Below are positions 1 to 8,322 of a stretch of DNA of 44,258 bases, piece after piece. The position numbers and the translations under genes were made by a program. The notes beneath the pieces are model-generated. The model did not search any database, had not been told where the DNA came from, and worked only from the letters and a program-made list of their open reading frames with translations. Source of the stretch: an uncultured Bacilli bacterium (GTDB taxonomy: Bacteria; Bacillota_I; Bacilli_A; ML615J-28; CAG-313); assembly GCA_934133195.1 (NCBI GenBank), contig CAKPAZ010000010.1, positions 1 through 44,258 on the forward strand. The letters are read 5' to 3'. The stretch's first letter is position 1, and each line of letters opens with the position of its first letter.

Positions 1-20
1 ATTTTCAACTAAATAATCTT

Positions 21-50
21 AAACCAGGCTAAAAAACCTGGTTTTTATTT
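21..50 (+). terminator. Intrinsic terminator of the gene upstream of the window
   Basis: An 8-bp perfect stem (21-28 with 37-44) and an 8-nt loop are followed by a T-rich run. It ends a gene that lies outside the window. In B. subtilis the recA region precedes rny, but nothing here identifies that gene. Confidence 0.8.
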
Positions 51-111
51 TGTTGCATTTGATATTACAATTTGCCACACTTTTAGAAATAATAATATTG
101 TCACTAAATGT

Positions 112-140
112 TTGACAATTGGTAAAAAATATAGTATAAT
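112..140 (+). promoter_or_regulatory. Sigma-A promoter of rny
   Basis: A perfect TTGACA (112-117) and a perfect TATAAT (135-140) are separated by 17 bp. Transcription should start near 147, leaving a leader of about 80 nt before rny. Confidence 0.9.
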
Positions 141-160
141 ACTTTAGTATGGGTTATAAT

Positions 161-186
161 GCCTATTGTAAAAAATAGGCTTTTAA
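161..186 (+). promoter_or_regulatory. Hairpin with short U-run in the rny leader
   Basis: A 7-bp perfect stem (161-167 with 174-180) is followed at once by TTTT. It lies between the rny promoter and its ribosome binding site. It looks like a weak terminator or attenuator, or a protective 5' hairpin. No function is proven. Confidence 0.5.
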
Positions 187-225
187 TATAATTTAGATAC
201 GAATAAATTGAAAGGAGAAATTATT

Positions 226-1812
226 ATGATGCCAATATGGCTTGGCGTTCTCCTTGTGTTGGTTATTGCTGCTGTAGCAGCTTTTCTATTCATATACCGC
301 TATAAAGCAGGTATAACTAAAGGAATAAATTTAACTGAAGAAAAATATGAAAAACTTGGAAAAGAAGCTAAGAAATTAATTGAGGATGCTGAAAATGAAG
401 GAGAACTTCGCAAGAAACAATTAATTGAAGAAGCTAAAAAAGAAATTCAAGTAATGCGTGAAGAATATAATTTAGAAGTTAAAGAACGAAAAGCTCAACT
501 ACAAGAAGAAGCTAACAAACTTGAACGCCGTGAAACAAGTTTAGACAACCGTTCAGATAATCTAGATAAACGTGAAGCAAGTTTAATTACTAAAGAAAAC
601 AAAGTTGAACAACGTATTATCGAAATTGAACAAAGAAATGCAAAAATCGAAGAATTAATTGCAGAACAAGAAAGAAAGTTAATGGAAATTGCTGGATTTA
701 GTATGGAGGAAGCACGTGAGATTGTTTTCGCCAAATTAAAAGAAGAAATGGCAATGGAAATGGCAATTTATGTTAAAGAAGAAACTGAAAAAGCAAAATA
801 TGAAAGCACCCATAAATCACAAATGATTTTAGCGAATGCTATTCAACAATATGCTAATGAAACTATTCAAGAAAAAACCGTTTCGGTTATTCCTCTTCCA
901 AATGATGAAATGAAAGGAAGAATCATTGGTCGTGAAGGTAGAAATATCCGTGCCATCGAAGCTGTAACCGGAGTAGATTTAATTATTGATGATACTCCAG
1001 ATTCAGTTGTTATCTCATGTTTTGATCCTGTAAGAAGAGAAATTGCAAGAAGAACTCTTGAAATCCTAGTTAGTGATGGTCGTATCCAACCACCTAGAAT
1101 TGAAGAAGTTTTCGCAAAATGTACTAAAGAATTAGAAAATGAAATGCGTGAAGAAGGCGAAAAAGCTGTATTTGAAATTGGTATCGGCAAGATTCATCCT
1201 GAACTTGTTAAACTAATTGGACGCTTACATTTTAGAACAAGTTATGGCCAAAATGCTTTACAACACTCAAAAGAAGTTGCATTCCTTGCTGGAAAACTTG
1301 CAGCTGAAATTGGTGAAGATGAAACACTTGCTCGTAGAGCTGGTTTACTTCATGATATTGGTAAAGCAACAGACCATGAAACTGAAGGAAGTCACGTTGA
1401 AATAGGTGTTGAAATTGCAACTAAATTTAGAGAAAATCCAACAGTAATTGATGCTATCGCTTCTCACCATGGTGACCAAGAAGCAACAACAGTTATTGCT
1501 CATCTAGTAGCTGCTGCTGACACACTTTCTGCTGCACGTCCTGGTGCTCGTAGTGAATCATTAGATAACTACATTAAACGTCTTCAACAACTTGAAGAAT
1601 TAAGTAATCAATTTAAAGGTGTTGAAAAAACTTATGCCCTTCAAGCAGGTCGTGAAGTACGTATTATCGTTAAACCTGAAGAAATCACTGATGCTGAAGC
1701 TTACATGCTAGCACGCGAAATAAAGAATAAGATTGAAACAACAATGAATTACCCTGGTAATATTAAAGTTGTTGTAATTAGAGAAGTTCGAGTTCAAGAA
1801 ACAGCTCGTTAG
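226..1812 (+). CDS. rny: Ribonuclease Y (endoribonuclease, mRNA decay)
   Basis: RNase Y is the membrane-bound endonuclease that starts bulk mRNA turnover in Bacillota. The 528-aa protein has the family order: an N-terminal membrane helix (about residues 4-25), a long Glu/Lys-rich coiled coil (about 35-200), a KH RNA-binding domain with GRIIGREGRNIR near 230-245, and an HD domain with HDIGK near 377 and a downstream HHGD. B. subtilis Rny is 520 aa, so the length fits. ATG 226 is preferred because AAAGGAG at 211-217 sits 8 nt before it; the in-frame TTG at 208 lies upstream of that site and adds six unlikely residues. It has its own sigma-A promoter and is followed by ymdB as in B. subtilis. 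Confidence 0.97.
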   Translation: MMPIWLGVLLVLVIAAVAAFLFIYRYKAGITKGINLTEEKYEKLGKEAKKLIEDAENEGELRKKQLIEEAKKEIQVMREEYNLEVKERKAQLQEEANKLERRETSLDNRSDNLDKREASLITKENKVEQRIIEIEQRNAKIEELIAEQERKLMEIAGFSMEEAREIVFAKLKEEMAMEMAIYVKEETEKAKYESTHKSQMILANAIQQYANETIQEKTVSVIPLPNDEMKGRIIGREGRNIRAIEAVTGVDLIIDDTPDSVVISCFDPVRREIARRTLEILVSDGRIQPPRIEEVFAKCTKELENEMREEGEKAVFEIGIGKIHPELVKLIGRLHFRTSYGQNALQHSKEVAFLAGKLAAEIGEDETLARRAGLLHDIGKATDHETEGSHVEIGVEIATKFRENPTVIDAIASHHGDQEATTVIAHLVAAADTLSAARPGARSESLDNYIKRLQQLEELSNQFKGVEKTYALQAGREVRIIVKPEEITDAEAYMLAREIKNKIETTMNYPGNIKVVVIREVRVQETAR

Positions 1813-1827
1813 AAAGAATTAACTAAA

Positions 1828-2604
1828 ATGAAGATATTAATGATTGGTGATGTCTATGGTTCAATGGGAAGAAAAATTCTATATTCAAAACTTCCTGAAC
1901 TAAGAACTCAAAAAGGAATTAATTTTGTTATTGTAAATGGAGAAAACATAGCTCATGGTACTGGTATTAATGAAACCTATTATAAGGAATTGTTAGAAAA
2001 CCATGTTAATGTTGTAACTTTAGGAAATCATTCCTTTAGAAATAATGATATCCATAATTTTATTGCAGATGCTAAATCTTTAGTAAGACCGTTGAATATG
2101 CCTGAAGGTACACCTGGAAAAGGATATGTAACAGTAAGATATAATAATATTACAATTACGGTATTCCAAGTAATGGGAAGAACCTTCATGAATGGTCCCC
2201 TTGATTGTCCATTCCGTGCAACAGAAAATCTTTTAAAAAATGTAAAAAGTGATTTATACATTTGTGATTTCCATGGAGAAGCAACAAGTGAAAAAGTAGC
2301 TTACGGCTTATATTTTGATGGAAGAATAAACATCATAGCTGGTACGCACACCCATGTTCAAACTAATGATGCTCATATTCTTGATAAAGGAACAATGTAC
2401 ATGACTGATCTTGGAATGACAGGAGCTCGCGATGGTGTTATTGGGGTTGATCCAATAATGATTGAACAAAAGTTTTTAACCGGTTTACCTTGCCGTCATA
2501 TCCCAATGGAAAAAGGAAAGAAACAATTAGGTGGATTAATTATAGAAATTAATGAGTCATCGCATAAAGTGACAAATTTCGAGGTTGTTAATATAGTACA
2601 ATAG
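1828..2604 (+). CDS. ymdB: YmdB-type calcineurin-like phosphodiesterase
   Basis: B. subtilis YmdB is a 2',3'-cyclic nucleotide phosphodiesterase that affects biofilm and motility gene choice. This 258-aa protein (264 aa in B. subtilis) carries the binuclear metal motifs: Asp8 in IGDVYG, NGEN near 40, GNH near 67, DFHGEATSEK near 150, GTHTHVQTND near 175 and GMTGARDG near 200. The family usually has Ala where this has Gly in DFHxEATSEK. It starts 15 nt after rny and is probably cotranscribed. The Shine-Dalgarno is weak (GAAAGAA), which suggests reinitiation after rny. Confidence 0.93.
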   Translation: MKILMIGDVYGSMGRKILYSKLPELRTQKGINFVIVNGENIAHGTGINETYYKELLENHVNVVTLGNHSFRNNDIHNFIADAKSLVRPLNMPEGTPGKGYVTVRYNNITITVFQVMGRTFMNGPLDCPFRATENLLKNVKSDLYICDFHGEATSEKVAYGLYFDGRINIIAGTHTHVQTNDAHILDKGTMYMTDLGMTGARDGVIGVDPIMIEQKFLTGLPCRHIPMEKGKKQLGGLIIEINESSHKVTNFEVVNIVQ

Positions 2605-2676
2605 TGTTGTAAGCATAAAATCCTTTCAAATTGAATAGAATTTATTGCAAACAAATTTACTAGGAGGTATTATATT

Positions 2677-2940
2677 ATGGATGTATTAAAAGTTTCTTCA
2701 AAATCAAAACCAAATTCTGTAGCAGGTGCACTTGCAAATGCATTTCGTGACAAACAAGTTGTAGAAGTACAAGCTGTAGGAGCTGGCTCATTAAATCAAG
2801 CAATTAAAGCTATCGCTATTGCAAGAGGATATGTAGCACCTACAGGAAAGGATTTAGTTTGTATCCCTGCTTTCAGCGATGTTGTAATTGATGGTGAAGA
2901 ACGTACTGCAATTAAGTTAATTGTTGAATCTCGTAAATAA
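2677..2940 (+). CDS. spoVS: Stage V sporulation protein S
   Basis: SpoVS is a small nucleic-acid-binding (Alba-like) protein needed for normal spore coat and dehydration stages in B. subtilis. The 87-aa product matches the 86-aa family length and keeps the signature start MDVLKVSSKSKPNSVAGA and the AVGAGSLNQAIKAIAIARGY segment. A strong AGGAGGT site lies 8 nt upstream of ATG 2677. It sits in the conserved rny-ymdB-spoVS order and is closed by its own terminator. No clear sigma-H promoter was found in the 72-bp gap before it. SpoVS homologues also exist in some non-spore-formers, so alone it does not prove sporulation. Confidence 0.97.
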   Translation: MDVLKVSSKSKPNSVAGALANAFRDKQVVEVQAVGAGSLNQAIKAIAIARGYVAPTGKDLVCIPAFSDVVIDGEERTAIKLIVESRK

Positions 2941-2963
2941 GTTGGCTTTTGCCAACTTTTTCT
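2941..2963 (+). terminator. Intrinsic terminator after spoVS
   Basis: A 6-bp stem (GTTGGC 2941-2946 with GCCAAC 2951-2956) and a TTTT loop are followed by TTTTTCTT. It begins directly after the spoVS stop codon. Confidence 0.85.
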
Positions 2964-2985
2964 TAAAAATAGAAGAGGTGATAAA

Positions 2986-3540
2986 ATGAGTTTACCGACT
3001 CTCATGACAGAAAGATTAATAATAAGACCAATATCTGTGTTAGATGCAGATGATATGTATGAATATGCAAAAACTCCATATGTTGGTCCACTAGCAGGAT
3101 GGGAACCACATCATTCTATTGATCAAACAATCGCAGTTATAAAAAATATGCAAACAATCCATAGTCCTAATGAACTTGGAAATTGGGCAATAATCTATCG
3201 TGCAAATGGTAAAATGATTGGAACTATTGAACTTTACAATCACATTCCATACTTTAAGGCTGAACTAGGTTATGCATTAAGCCCAACCTACTGGGGACAA
3301 GGGATTGTACCAGAAGCTGCTCTTGAAGTAATCAGCTATGGATTCGAATATTTACGTTTAAAAAGAATTGAAGTTGGTGTATTTACAGATAATTTTCAAT
3401 CACAAAGAGTATGTGAAAAATTAGGTTTCACAAAAGAAGGAATCGCCAGAAATGGTTATCTCCGCTATGATGGAAAAATCTTTGATAAACTTCAATATGG
3501 AATGACAAACACGGAATTTGAAGAAAAATATAGAAAGTAG
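2986..3540 (+). CDS. RimJ/RimL-type GNAT N-acetyltransferase
   Basis: This is a 184-aa GNAT-fold acetyltransferase of the ribosomal-protein N-terminal acetyltransferase-like group. The signs are TERLIIRPISVLDADD at the start, GTIELYN and ELGYALSPTYWGQG (acetyl-CoA pyrophosphate loop region, about residues 95-110), and the final VCEKLGFTKEGI block. The acceptor substrate cannot be read from sequence. AGAGGTG precedes ATG 2986. The gene occupies the place of tdh-kbl between spoVS and miaB in B. subtilis and ends 7 nt before the chosen miaB start. Confidence 0.85.
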   Translation: MSLPTLMTERLIIRPISVLDADDMYEYAKTPYVGPLAGWEPHHSIDQTIAVIKNMQTIHSPNELGNWAIIYRANGKMIGTIELYNHIPYFKAELGYALSPTYWGQGIVPEAALEVISYGFEYLRLKRIEVGVFTDNFQSQRVCEKLGFTKEGIARNGYLRYDGKIFDKLQYGMTNTEFEEKYRK

Positions 3541-3547
3541 TAAGCGT

Positions 3548-4993
3548 ATGAAAAAAGCAAATACATATGTAAAATTAATCGAACCATCAATTAAAGAAGC
3601 AAGATATCGTAAGAATAATAACACAAATGTTTATCATTTTATGCTTGATCCTAAATATCTAAATTTAGGTGCAGGAAAAAAATATATGTTAAAAACATAC
3701 GGATGTCAAGGTAATCTTGCGGACAGCGAAAAGATATCTGGTATGCTTGAAATGATGGGATTTGAACCAACAGATAATGAATTAGAAGCTAGCTTTGTTC
3801 TTTTCAATACTTGTGCAATTCGTGAGAATGCTGAAGAAAGAGTTTTTGGAGAACTTGGTAGACTTCAAAAATTTAAAAAGCAAAATCCTGAAATGCTAGT
3901 AGGAATATGTGGATGTATGCCACAAGAAGAAAAGGTTGTAAAAGCATTAAAAGAAAAATTTGATCAAGTAGATATTGTATTTGGAACGCATAATATTGCT
4001 TCCCTTCCTGAATATTTATATGATGCTATTAACTCTAAGAAAAAAGTCATTGAAGTATTATCTTATGAAGGTGATATTTATGAAGAAATTCCTGTTAAAA
4101 GAGATCATAATAAAAAGGCTTGGGTTAATATTATGTATGGATGTGATGAATTCTGTACATATTGTATCGTTCCTTATACAAGAGGAAAAGAACGTTCAAG
4201 AGATCCTCAAGCAATCCTTGATGAAGTAAAAGGACTTGCTGAAAATGGTTATGTGGAAGTTACTCTATTAGGTCAAAATGTAAATGCTTATGGAAAAGAT
4301 TTTACTGATTTAAAATATACCTTTGCAGATTTACTTAGAGATTTAAATAAAATCAATATTCCTCGTATTCGCTTTACAACATCACATCCTCGTGATTTAG
4401 ATGATGCGACAATTGAAGCTATGGCCCTTGGGGGTAATATCATGCCACATCTTCATCTACCAGTACAATCAGGTAGTAGTACAGTATTAAAAAAGATGAA
4501 CCGTAAATATACAAAAGAAGAATATATGGATAAGATTAACAAACTAAAAGCTAAAATTCCTGATATCGTTATTACCACAGATATCATTGTAGCTTTCCCA
4601 GGAGAAACTGAAGAAGACTTCCAAAAAACAATTGATTTAGTAAAGGAAGTAGAATATGGTGGAGCATATACATTTATTTATTCTCCACGTGAAGGAACTC
4701 CAGCCGCAACTTATCCAAATCCATTAACCGAAGTTGAAAAACATCAACGTTTAGATGCTTTAAATGAAGTAGTTAATACATATAGTTTGAAAGCTCATCA
4801 AAAATTTGAAAATGAAATTGTTGAAGTACTAGTTGAAGGACCAAGCAAAAATAACCCTAATATTTTATCTGGATATTCTAAGCATAATATGTTAGTAAAT
4901 TTTGAAGGTGACAAATCTTTAATAGGAAAACTTGTAAATGTAAAAGTTACAAAAGCATACTCATGGCATTTATTTGGTGAAGTACAAAAATAA
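3548..4993 (+). CDS. miaB: tRNA-2-methylthio-N6-isopentenyladenosine37 synthase MiaB
   Basis: MiaB is a radical-SAM methylthiotransferase that turns i6A37 into ms2i6A37 in tRNAs reading UNN codons. Its N-terminal MTTase domain carries the second cluster cysteines (KTYGCQGN, NTCAIRENA, CGCMPQ). The radical-SAM motif is CDEFCTYC in YGCDEFCTYCIVPYTRGKE, and a C-terminal TRAM domain ends in KAYSWHLFGEV. The usual YGCQMN is YGCQGN here. I chose ATG 3548 (481 aa) because the longer frame needs a TTG at 3518 inside the upstream gene; both starts have weak Shine-Dalgarno sites. The gene order miaB to cotE matches B. subtilis, except that ricA (ymcA) is missing from the gap. Confidence 0.95.
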   Translation: MKKANTYVKLIEPSIKEARYRKNNNTNVYHFMLDPKYLNLGAGKKYMLKTYGCQGNLADSEKISGMLEMMGFEPTDNELEASFVLFNTCAIRENAEERVFGELGRLQKFKKQNPEMLVGICGCMPQEEKVVKALKEKFDQVDIVFGTHNIASLPEYLYDAINSKKKVIEVLSYEGDIYEEIPVKRDHNKKAWVNIMYGCDEFCTYCIVPYTRGKERSRDPQAILDEVKGLAENGYVEVTLLGQNVNAYGKDFTDLKYTFADLLRDLNKINIPRIRFTTSHPRDLDDATIEAMALGGNIMPHLHLPVQSGSSTVLKKMNRKYTKEEYMDKINKLKAKIPDIVITTDIIVAFPGETEEDFQKTIDLVKEVEYGGAYTFIYSPREGTPAATYPNPLTEVEKHQRLDALNEVVNTYSLKAHQKFENEIVEVLVEGPSKNNPNILSGYSKHNMLVNFEGDKSLIGKLVNVKVTKAYSWHLFGEVQK

Positions 4994-4997
4994 ATAT

Positions 4998-5033
4998 AAA
5001 CTACTAAGAAACTTAATTCTTAGTAGTTTTTTT
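4998..5033 (+). terminator. Intrinsic terminator after miaB
   Basis: A 13-bp perfect stem (4998-5010 with 5017-5029) with a 6-nt loop is followed by a T-run. It separates miaB from the transporter gene. Confidence 0.9.
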
Positions 5034-5050
5034 AAAAAAAGGAGAAATAA

Positions 5051-5701
5051 ATGAAGAATAAGATATATATATTTATAAAAGGAATATTAGCTGGTTTTTG
5101 TATTGGATTAGGTGGTAGATTGTTTTTAGAAGGACTAAATCTTGGAGTTGGTAAAGTAGTATCGGCATTTTTGTTTCCAATTGGTTTAATCTTAATTTGT
5201 AACTTTGATTTCTATCTTTATACTGGTAAAATATGTTATTTACCAAATGCTATAAAAGAGAAAAATGGTTTAAACTACCTTCTTGAATTATTGCTAGGCT
5301 TTATCGGGAATTTCTTAGGAGCATTTTTAATTGCCGTTATTTTTAAATTATGTTTTGAAAATAATGAAATAGTAAATGGCCTTGTTCAAACTAAATTAAA
5401 TTATGAATGGTATAAATTAATAATTTTAGGCTTTCTTTGTGGAATTCTTATATACTTTGCAGTTGAAGGATTTAAAAACATCCAAAATAACTTTGGAAAG
5501 TATATTGTTTTAATACTTTGCATAGCAGGCTTTATTATTGCAGGGTTTGAACACTGTATTGCTGATATTTTCTATTTTTCTTTGGATGGATTAACAGTAA
5601 AAGAATCATTTGTAATTATCCCTTTAATTACTTTAGGCAATAGTTTAGGAGGAATGTTAGTACCAACAATAAAACTTATGTTTGAAAAAAATAAAGCTTA
5701 A
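5051..5701 (+). CDS. Formate/nitrite transporter (FNT) family membrane protein
   Basis: This 216-aa hydrophobic protein has about six predicted membrane helices. It carries FNT-like marks: an early GxxIGLGG, GNFLGAFL in the third helix region, GFEHCIADIFYF near residue 170 (compare GFEHSxANM in FocA/NirC) and GNSLGGMLVP in the last helix. The family forms pentameric channels for small anions such as formate, nitrite or hydrosulfide. It is shorter than FocA (about 285 aa), mostly through short loops. The substrate cannot be assigned. AAAGGAG sits just before ATG 5051, and terminators flank the gene, so it is a separate unit between miaB and cotE. Confidence 0.8.
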   Translation: MKNKIYIFIKGILAGFCIGLGGRLFLEGLNLGVGKVVSAFLFPIGLILICNFDFYLYTGKICYLPNAIKEKNGLNYLLELLLGFIGNFLGAFLIAVIFKLCFENNEIVNGLVQTKLNYEWYKLIILGFLCGILIYFAVEGFKNIQNNFGKYIVLILCIAGFIIAGFEHCIADIFYFSLDGLTVKESFVIIPLITLGNSLGGMLVPTIKLMFEKNKA

Positions 5702-5711
5702 AAAATAATAT

Positions 5712-5742
5712 AGTGTAAATAGTTTTATTTACACTTTTTTTC
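5712..5742 (+). terminator. Intrinsic terminator after the FNT gene
   Basis: A 9-10 bp perfect stem (5712-5721 with 5726-5735) with a 4-nt loop is followed by a run of seven or more T. Confidence 0.9.
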
Positions 5743-5875
5743 ACCTTTCTCATACATAATTAATAAAATATAGTGTACTTATTATTCATTAATTTATTTA
5801 TTATCTAATATAATTAAGTAAATATCGTCACCCTAAACAATAGAAATGAATATATTATACTGAGGAGGGATATAG

Positions 5876-6397
5876 ATGAATGAAGTTCGCGAAATAGTCA
5901 CTAGAGCCGTAGTCGCAAAAGGTAAAAAAATATTTCGTGTTAGTGAAGTAGTAAAACCTTGTAATGATGCCTACAGTATTCTTGGATGTTGGGTTATAAA
6001 TCATGAATTTGAAGCAGAACTTGGCGATAAGAAAGTAGACCTTCAAGGTGACTTTGAAATCAATATTTGGTATGCATATGATAATAATTCAAAAACCGAT
6101 ATTGCGAGAAGTACATCTCACTATACAGGAACAATAAAAGTTAGAGAAATCATTTGTGATTATATTGGAAATAACTGTGATGTTATAGCACGAGTTTTAC
6201 AACAACCTACTTGCACAAATGCTAAAATTACTGACCAAGGCATAGAAGTAGAAGTAGTCTTTGAAGTATTAGTAGAAGTAATAGGTGAAACAAAAATGAT
6301 GGTTACTGTATTTAATTGTACAGATAATGTAGAACCTATTGATGATGATGACTTCGAAAATGAAATTAATGAGGACTTTTTGAATGAACCAAAATAA
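5876..6397 (+). CDS. cotE: Outer spore coat morphogenetic protein CotE
   Basis: CotE is made in the mother cell and organises the outer spore coat. The 173-aa product follows the family along its length: NEVREIVTRAVVAKGKK at the start, SILGCWVINHEFEA, the NIWYAYDNNSKTDIA segment, VIARVLQQPTC and VEVIGETKMMV. It ends in the typical acidic tail (DDDDFENEINEDF); B. subtilis CotE is about 181 aa. A strong GAGGAGG lies 7 nt before ATG 5876. It sits downstream of miaB as in B. subtilis, but mutS/mutL do not follow; a LysM protein does. A mother-cell sigma factor is expected from family knowledge, but no convincing sigma-E or sigma-K site was found. Confidence 0.95.
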   Translation: MNEVREIVTRAVVAKGKKIFRVSEVVKPCNDAYSILGCWVINHEFEAELGDKKVDLQGDFEINIWYAYDNNSKTDIARSTSHYTGTIKVREIICDYIGNNCDVIARVLQQPTCTNAKITDQGIEVEVVFEVLVEVIGETKMMVTVFNCTDNVEPIDDDDFENEINEDFLNEPK

Positions 6398-6420
6398 TAA
6401 GGTAGAAGAGAGGGATTTAG

Positions 6421-6864
6421 ATGTATCATATTGTAAGAATGAATGAAAAGTTAGAACAAATAGCTTTAACATATAATCTAAGTGTAGAAGAAATAAAAAG
6501 TAATAATCAACACATAAGAGATTGGGGAAAACTTATTGCGGGGACTAAATTAATTCTTCCTGCTATTCCGACAGCTTTACGTGATGAGTTAAATGATGTT
6601 GAACCATTTATAGAAGATTACTATCCAAAATTGATTAATCCATCTGAATATCAAAATATCAATGATGAAGAACCTGAAATAGAGGTAAACAATAAAAATA
6701 ATGAGGTCGAGGAAACTTCATCGAAACCAGTTTCGACAGTTCAGAAAAAGACTAATCCATCTAAAACACCAACTTACTATAAAGGATATTATCCTCATAC
6801 TTCTTATCTCTACCCATATTATTATCCTTATGCAATAAGGAAAACAAAACATAATCATAAATAA
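6421..6864 (+). CDS. SafA-like small LysM protein with Tyr/Pro-rich C-terminus (likely spore coat)
   Basis: The 147-aa protein opens with one LysM domain (about residues 1-48, YHIVRMNEKLEQIALTYN to LILP) and has no signal peptide. An acidic linker (about 50-100) and a Lys/Thr-rich part follow. The C-terminus is rich in Tyr and Pro (YYPHTSYLYPYYYPY), then basic. Cytoplasmic LysM plus a Tyr-rich tail resembles SafA/SpoVID-linked coat proteins, which bind the forespore surface. It starts 23 nt after cotE with AGAGAGGG as ribosome site, so the two are probably one transcript, closed by the terminator behind it. The coat role rests on context and composition. Confidence 0.75.
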   Translation: MYHIVRMNEKLEQIALTYNLSVEEIKSNNQHIRDWGKLIAGTKLILPAIPTALRDELNDVEPFIEDYYPKLINPSEYQNINDEEPEIEVNNKNNEVEETSSKPVSTVQKKTNPSKTPTYYKGYYPHTSYLYPYYYPYAIRKTKHNHK

Positions 6865-6888
6865 TCCATCTTAGGATGGATTTTTTAT
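6863..6888 (+). terminator. Intrinsic terminator after the cotE-LysM unit
   Basis: An 8-bp stem (AATCCATC 6863-6870 with GATGGATT 6875-6882) is followed by a T-run. The T-run reaches the -35 element of the next promoter. Confidence 0.9.
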
Positions 6889-6916
6889 TGATTTTTTCTT
6901 CTAAAAATGATATAAT
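6888..6916 (+). promoter_or_regulatory. Sigma-A promoter of the mgtE pair
   Basis: TTGATT (6888-6893) and TATAAT (6911-6916) have 17-bp spacing. Only about 18 nt lie between the expected start and ATG 6941, so there is no room for an M-box magnesium riboswitch. Confidence 0.85.
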
Positions 6917-6940
6917 ATTAATGAAAGGAAAGGTGATAAT

Positions 6941-8317
6941 ATGACTGATTTAGAAATCAAAAATTTAATTGAAAAAATTGATGTTGAAAAAAGCCCTGCT
7001 AATCTCAGAAAGCTTTTAATAGATTATCACCCGTATGACCTTGCGGCAATCTTTAAAGAGTTAAGTGAACAATCAAGAAAATTATTTTACTCTACATTTG
7101 ATGAAAAAGAACTAGCTGATATTTTTGAATACTTAGATGAAGAAGATGCCGTAAAATATTTACAAGAAATGAATCTTCAAAAAGCATCTTCAGTAATTAA
7201 TGAGATGGAACCAGATGATGCGGCCGATGTTATGAGTGCAATGGAAGATGACAATATGCAAAGTTATCTTGCAGAAATGCCAAAAGAGGACGCTAAAGAG
7301 TTAGGTGAATTAGTCAAATATGATGATAATACTGCAGGTTCTGTTATGTCAACAAACTATGTAGAGCTATCAACCAAAATGGATGTTAAAGAAGCAATGA
7401 AGCATTTAATATCTGTAGCAAATGAACTTGAAATCATTGATCCACTTTTTATTTGTGAAGATGATATTTTAAAAGGATATATTGATTTAAAAGATTTGAT
7501 AATCGCAAGATCTCCTAACAAAATGGAAGATATAATGAATACCAATGTTATTAGCTGTGAAGTAAATGATGACATTGGAATGGTAATTAAAAAAATTAAA
7601 GACTATGATATTAACGCAATCCCTGTAACTGATAAAGGAAAACTTGTTGGAATAATTACTGTCGATGATGCCATTGATGAAGCTATCGAAGATATTAAAG
7701 ATGACTATTCCAAAATGGTCGGTGTAACTTCTGATATTGATGAAACAACCAATATCTTTAAAAATATGTTAAAGAGATTACCTTGGTTAATATGTCTTCT
7801 TGTCGCAAGTTTACTTATTTCTAATATTACAAGTACTTTTGAAGAAGTAATTGTTCAAGTTACAATCTTCGCATTTTTCCAATCACTTGTATTTGATATG
7901 GCCGGAAATGCTGGAACTCAAAGTCTTGCGGTTACAGTTAGAAGTATTAGTAAACATGAAATGGATACCAAAAAAGGTGTTTTTAAACACCTTGGAAAAG
8001 AACTATTAACAGCAATTATAACATCGGTAATTCTTGGAATTTTAACATTTGGAATGTGTTATATATATTTACTAATTAAAAATGATAAAACTGTGGTATA
8101 TTGGTTAGTATCATTAATAATTAGTTGTTCATTAATGATATCATTACTTGTAACAGAAATGCTAGGAGCAATTATTCCCCTTTTCTTTTACAAAATAAAA
8201 GTAGACCCAGCCGTAGCATCAGGTCCACTCATCACAACTTTAAGTGATACCATTTCAATTGTTATCTATTTTGGACTTGCAAGTCTACTATTAAGTCACA
8301 TTATGGTAGGAGGATGA
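6941..8317 (+). CDS. mgtE: Magnesium transporter MgtE (first of tandem pair)
   Basis: MgtE is a dimeric Mg2+ channel gated by cytosolic Mg2+ binding. The 458-aa protein has the full layout: an acidic MgtE N domain of helical repeats (about 1-130), two CBS domains (about 130-255), a plug-helix region, and a membrane part from RLPWLICLLVASLLI near 278 with about five helices. The pore segment DPAVASGPLITTLSD near 425-440 keeps the conserved Asp at its end. AAAGGTGAT precedes ATG 6941. It is followed after 5 nt by a second mgtE on the same transcript. Confidence 0.95.
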   Translation: MTDLEIKNLIEKIDVEKSPANLRKLLIDYHPYDLAAIFKELSEQSRKLFYSTFDEKELADIFEYLDEEDAVKYLQEMNLQKASSVINEMEPDDAADVMSAMEDDNMQSYLAEMPKEDAKELGELVKYDDNTAGSVMSTNYVELSTKMDVKEAMKHLISVANELEIIDPLFICEDDILKGYIDLKDLIIARSPNKMEDIMNTNVISCEVNDDIGMVIKKIKDYDINAIPVTDKGKLVGIITVDDAIDEAIEDIKDDYSKMVGVTSDIDETTNIFKNMLKRLPWLICLLVASLLISNITSTFEEVIVQVTIFAFFQSLVFDMAGNAGTQSLAVTVRSISKHEMDTKKGVFKHLGKELLTAIITSVILGILTFGMCYIYLLIKNDKTVVYWLVSLIISCSLMISLLVTEMLGAIIPLFFYKIKVDPAVASGPLITTLSDTISIVIYFGLASLLLSHIMVGG

Positions 8318-8322
8318 TCAAA

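Noticed and set aside
1217..1420. Antiparallel and off-frame open frames inside rny, such as 1217-1405 (+) and 1232-1420 (-)
   Set aside because: They lie wholly inside a well-conserved gene, have no ribosome site and show low-complexity translations; the same holds for similar frames in other genes.
2605..2660. Sigma-H promoter for spoVS
   Set aside because: GAAT-type -10 elements are present, but no AGGA-type -35 lies at a suitable distance.
5829..5857. Sigma-K-like signal (ACC, 16 bp, AATATATTA) upstream of cotE
   Set aside because: The transcription start would fall at about 5864, inside the GAGGAGG ribosome site at 5862-5868. The -10 also lacks its first consensus C.
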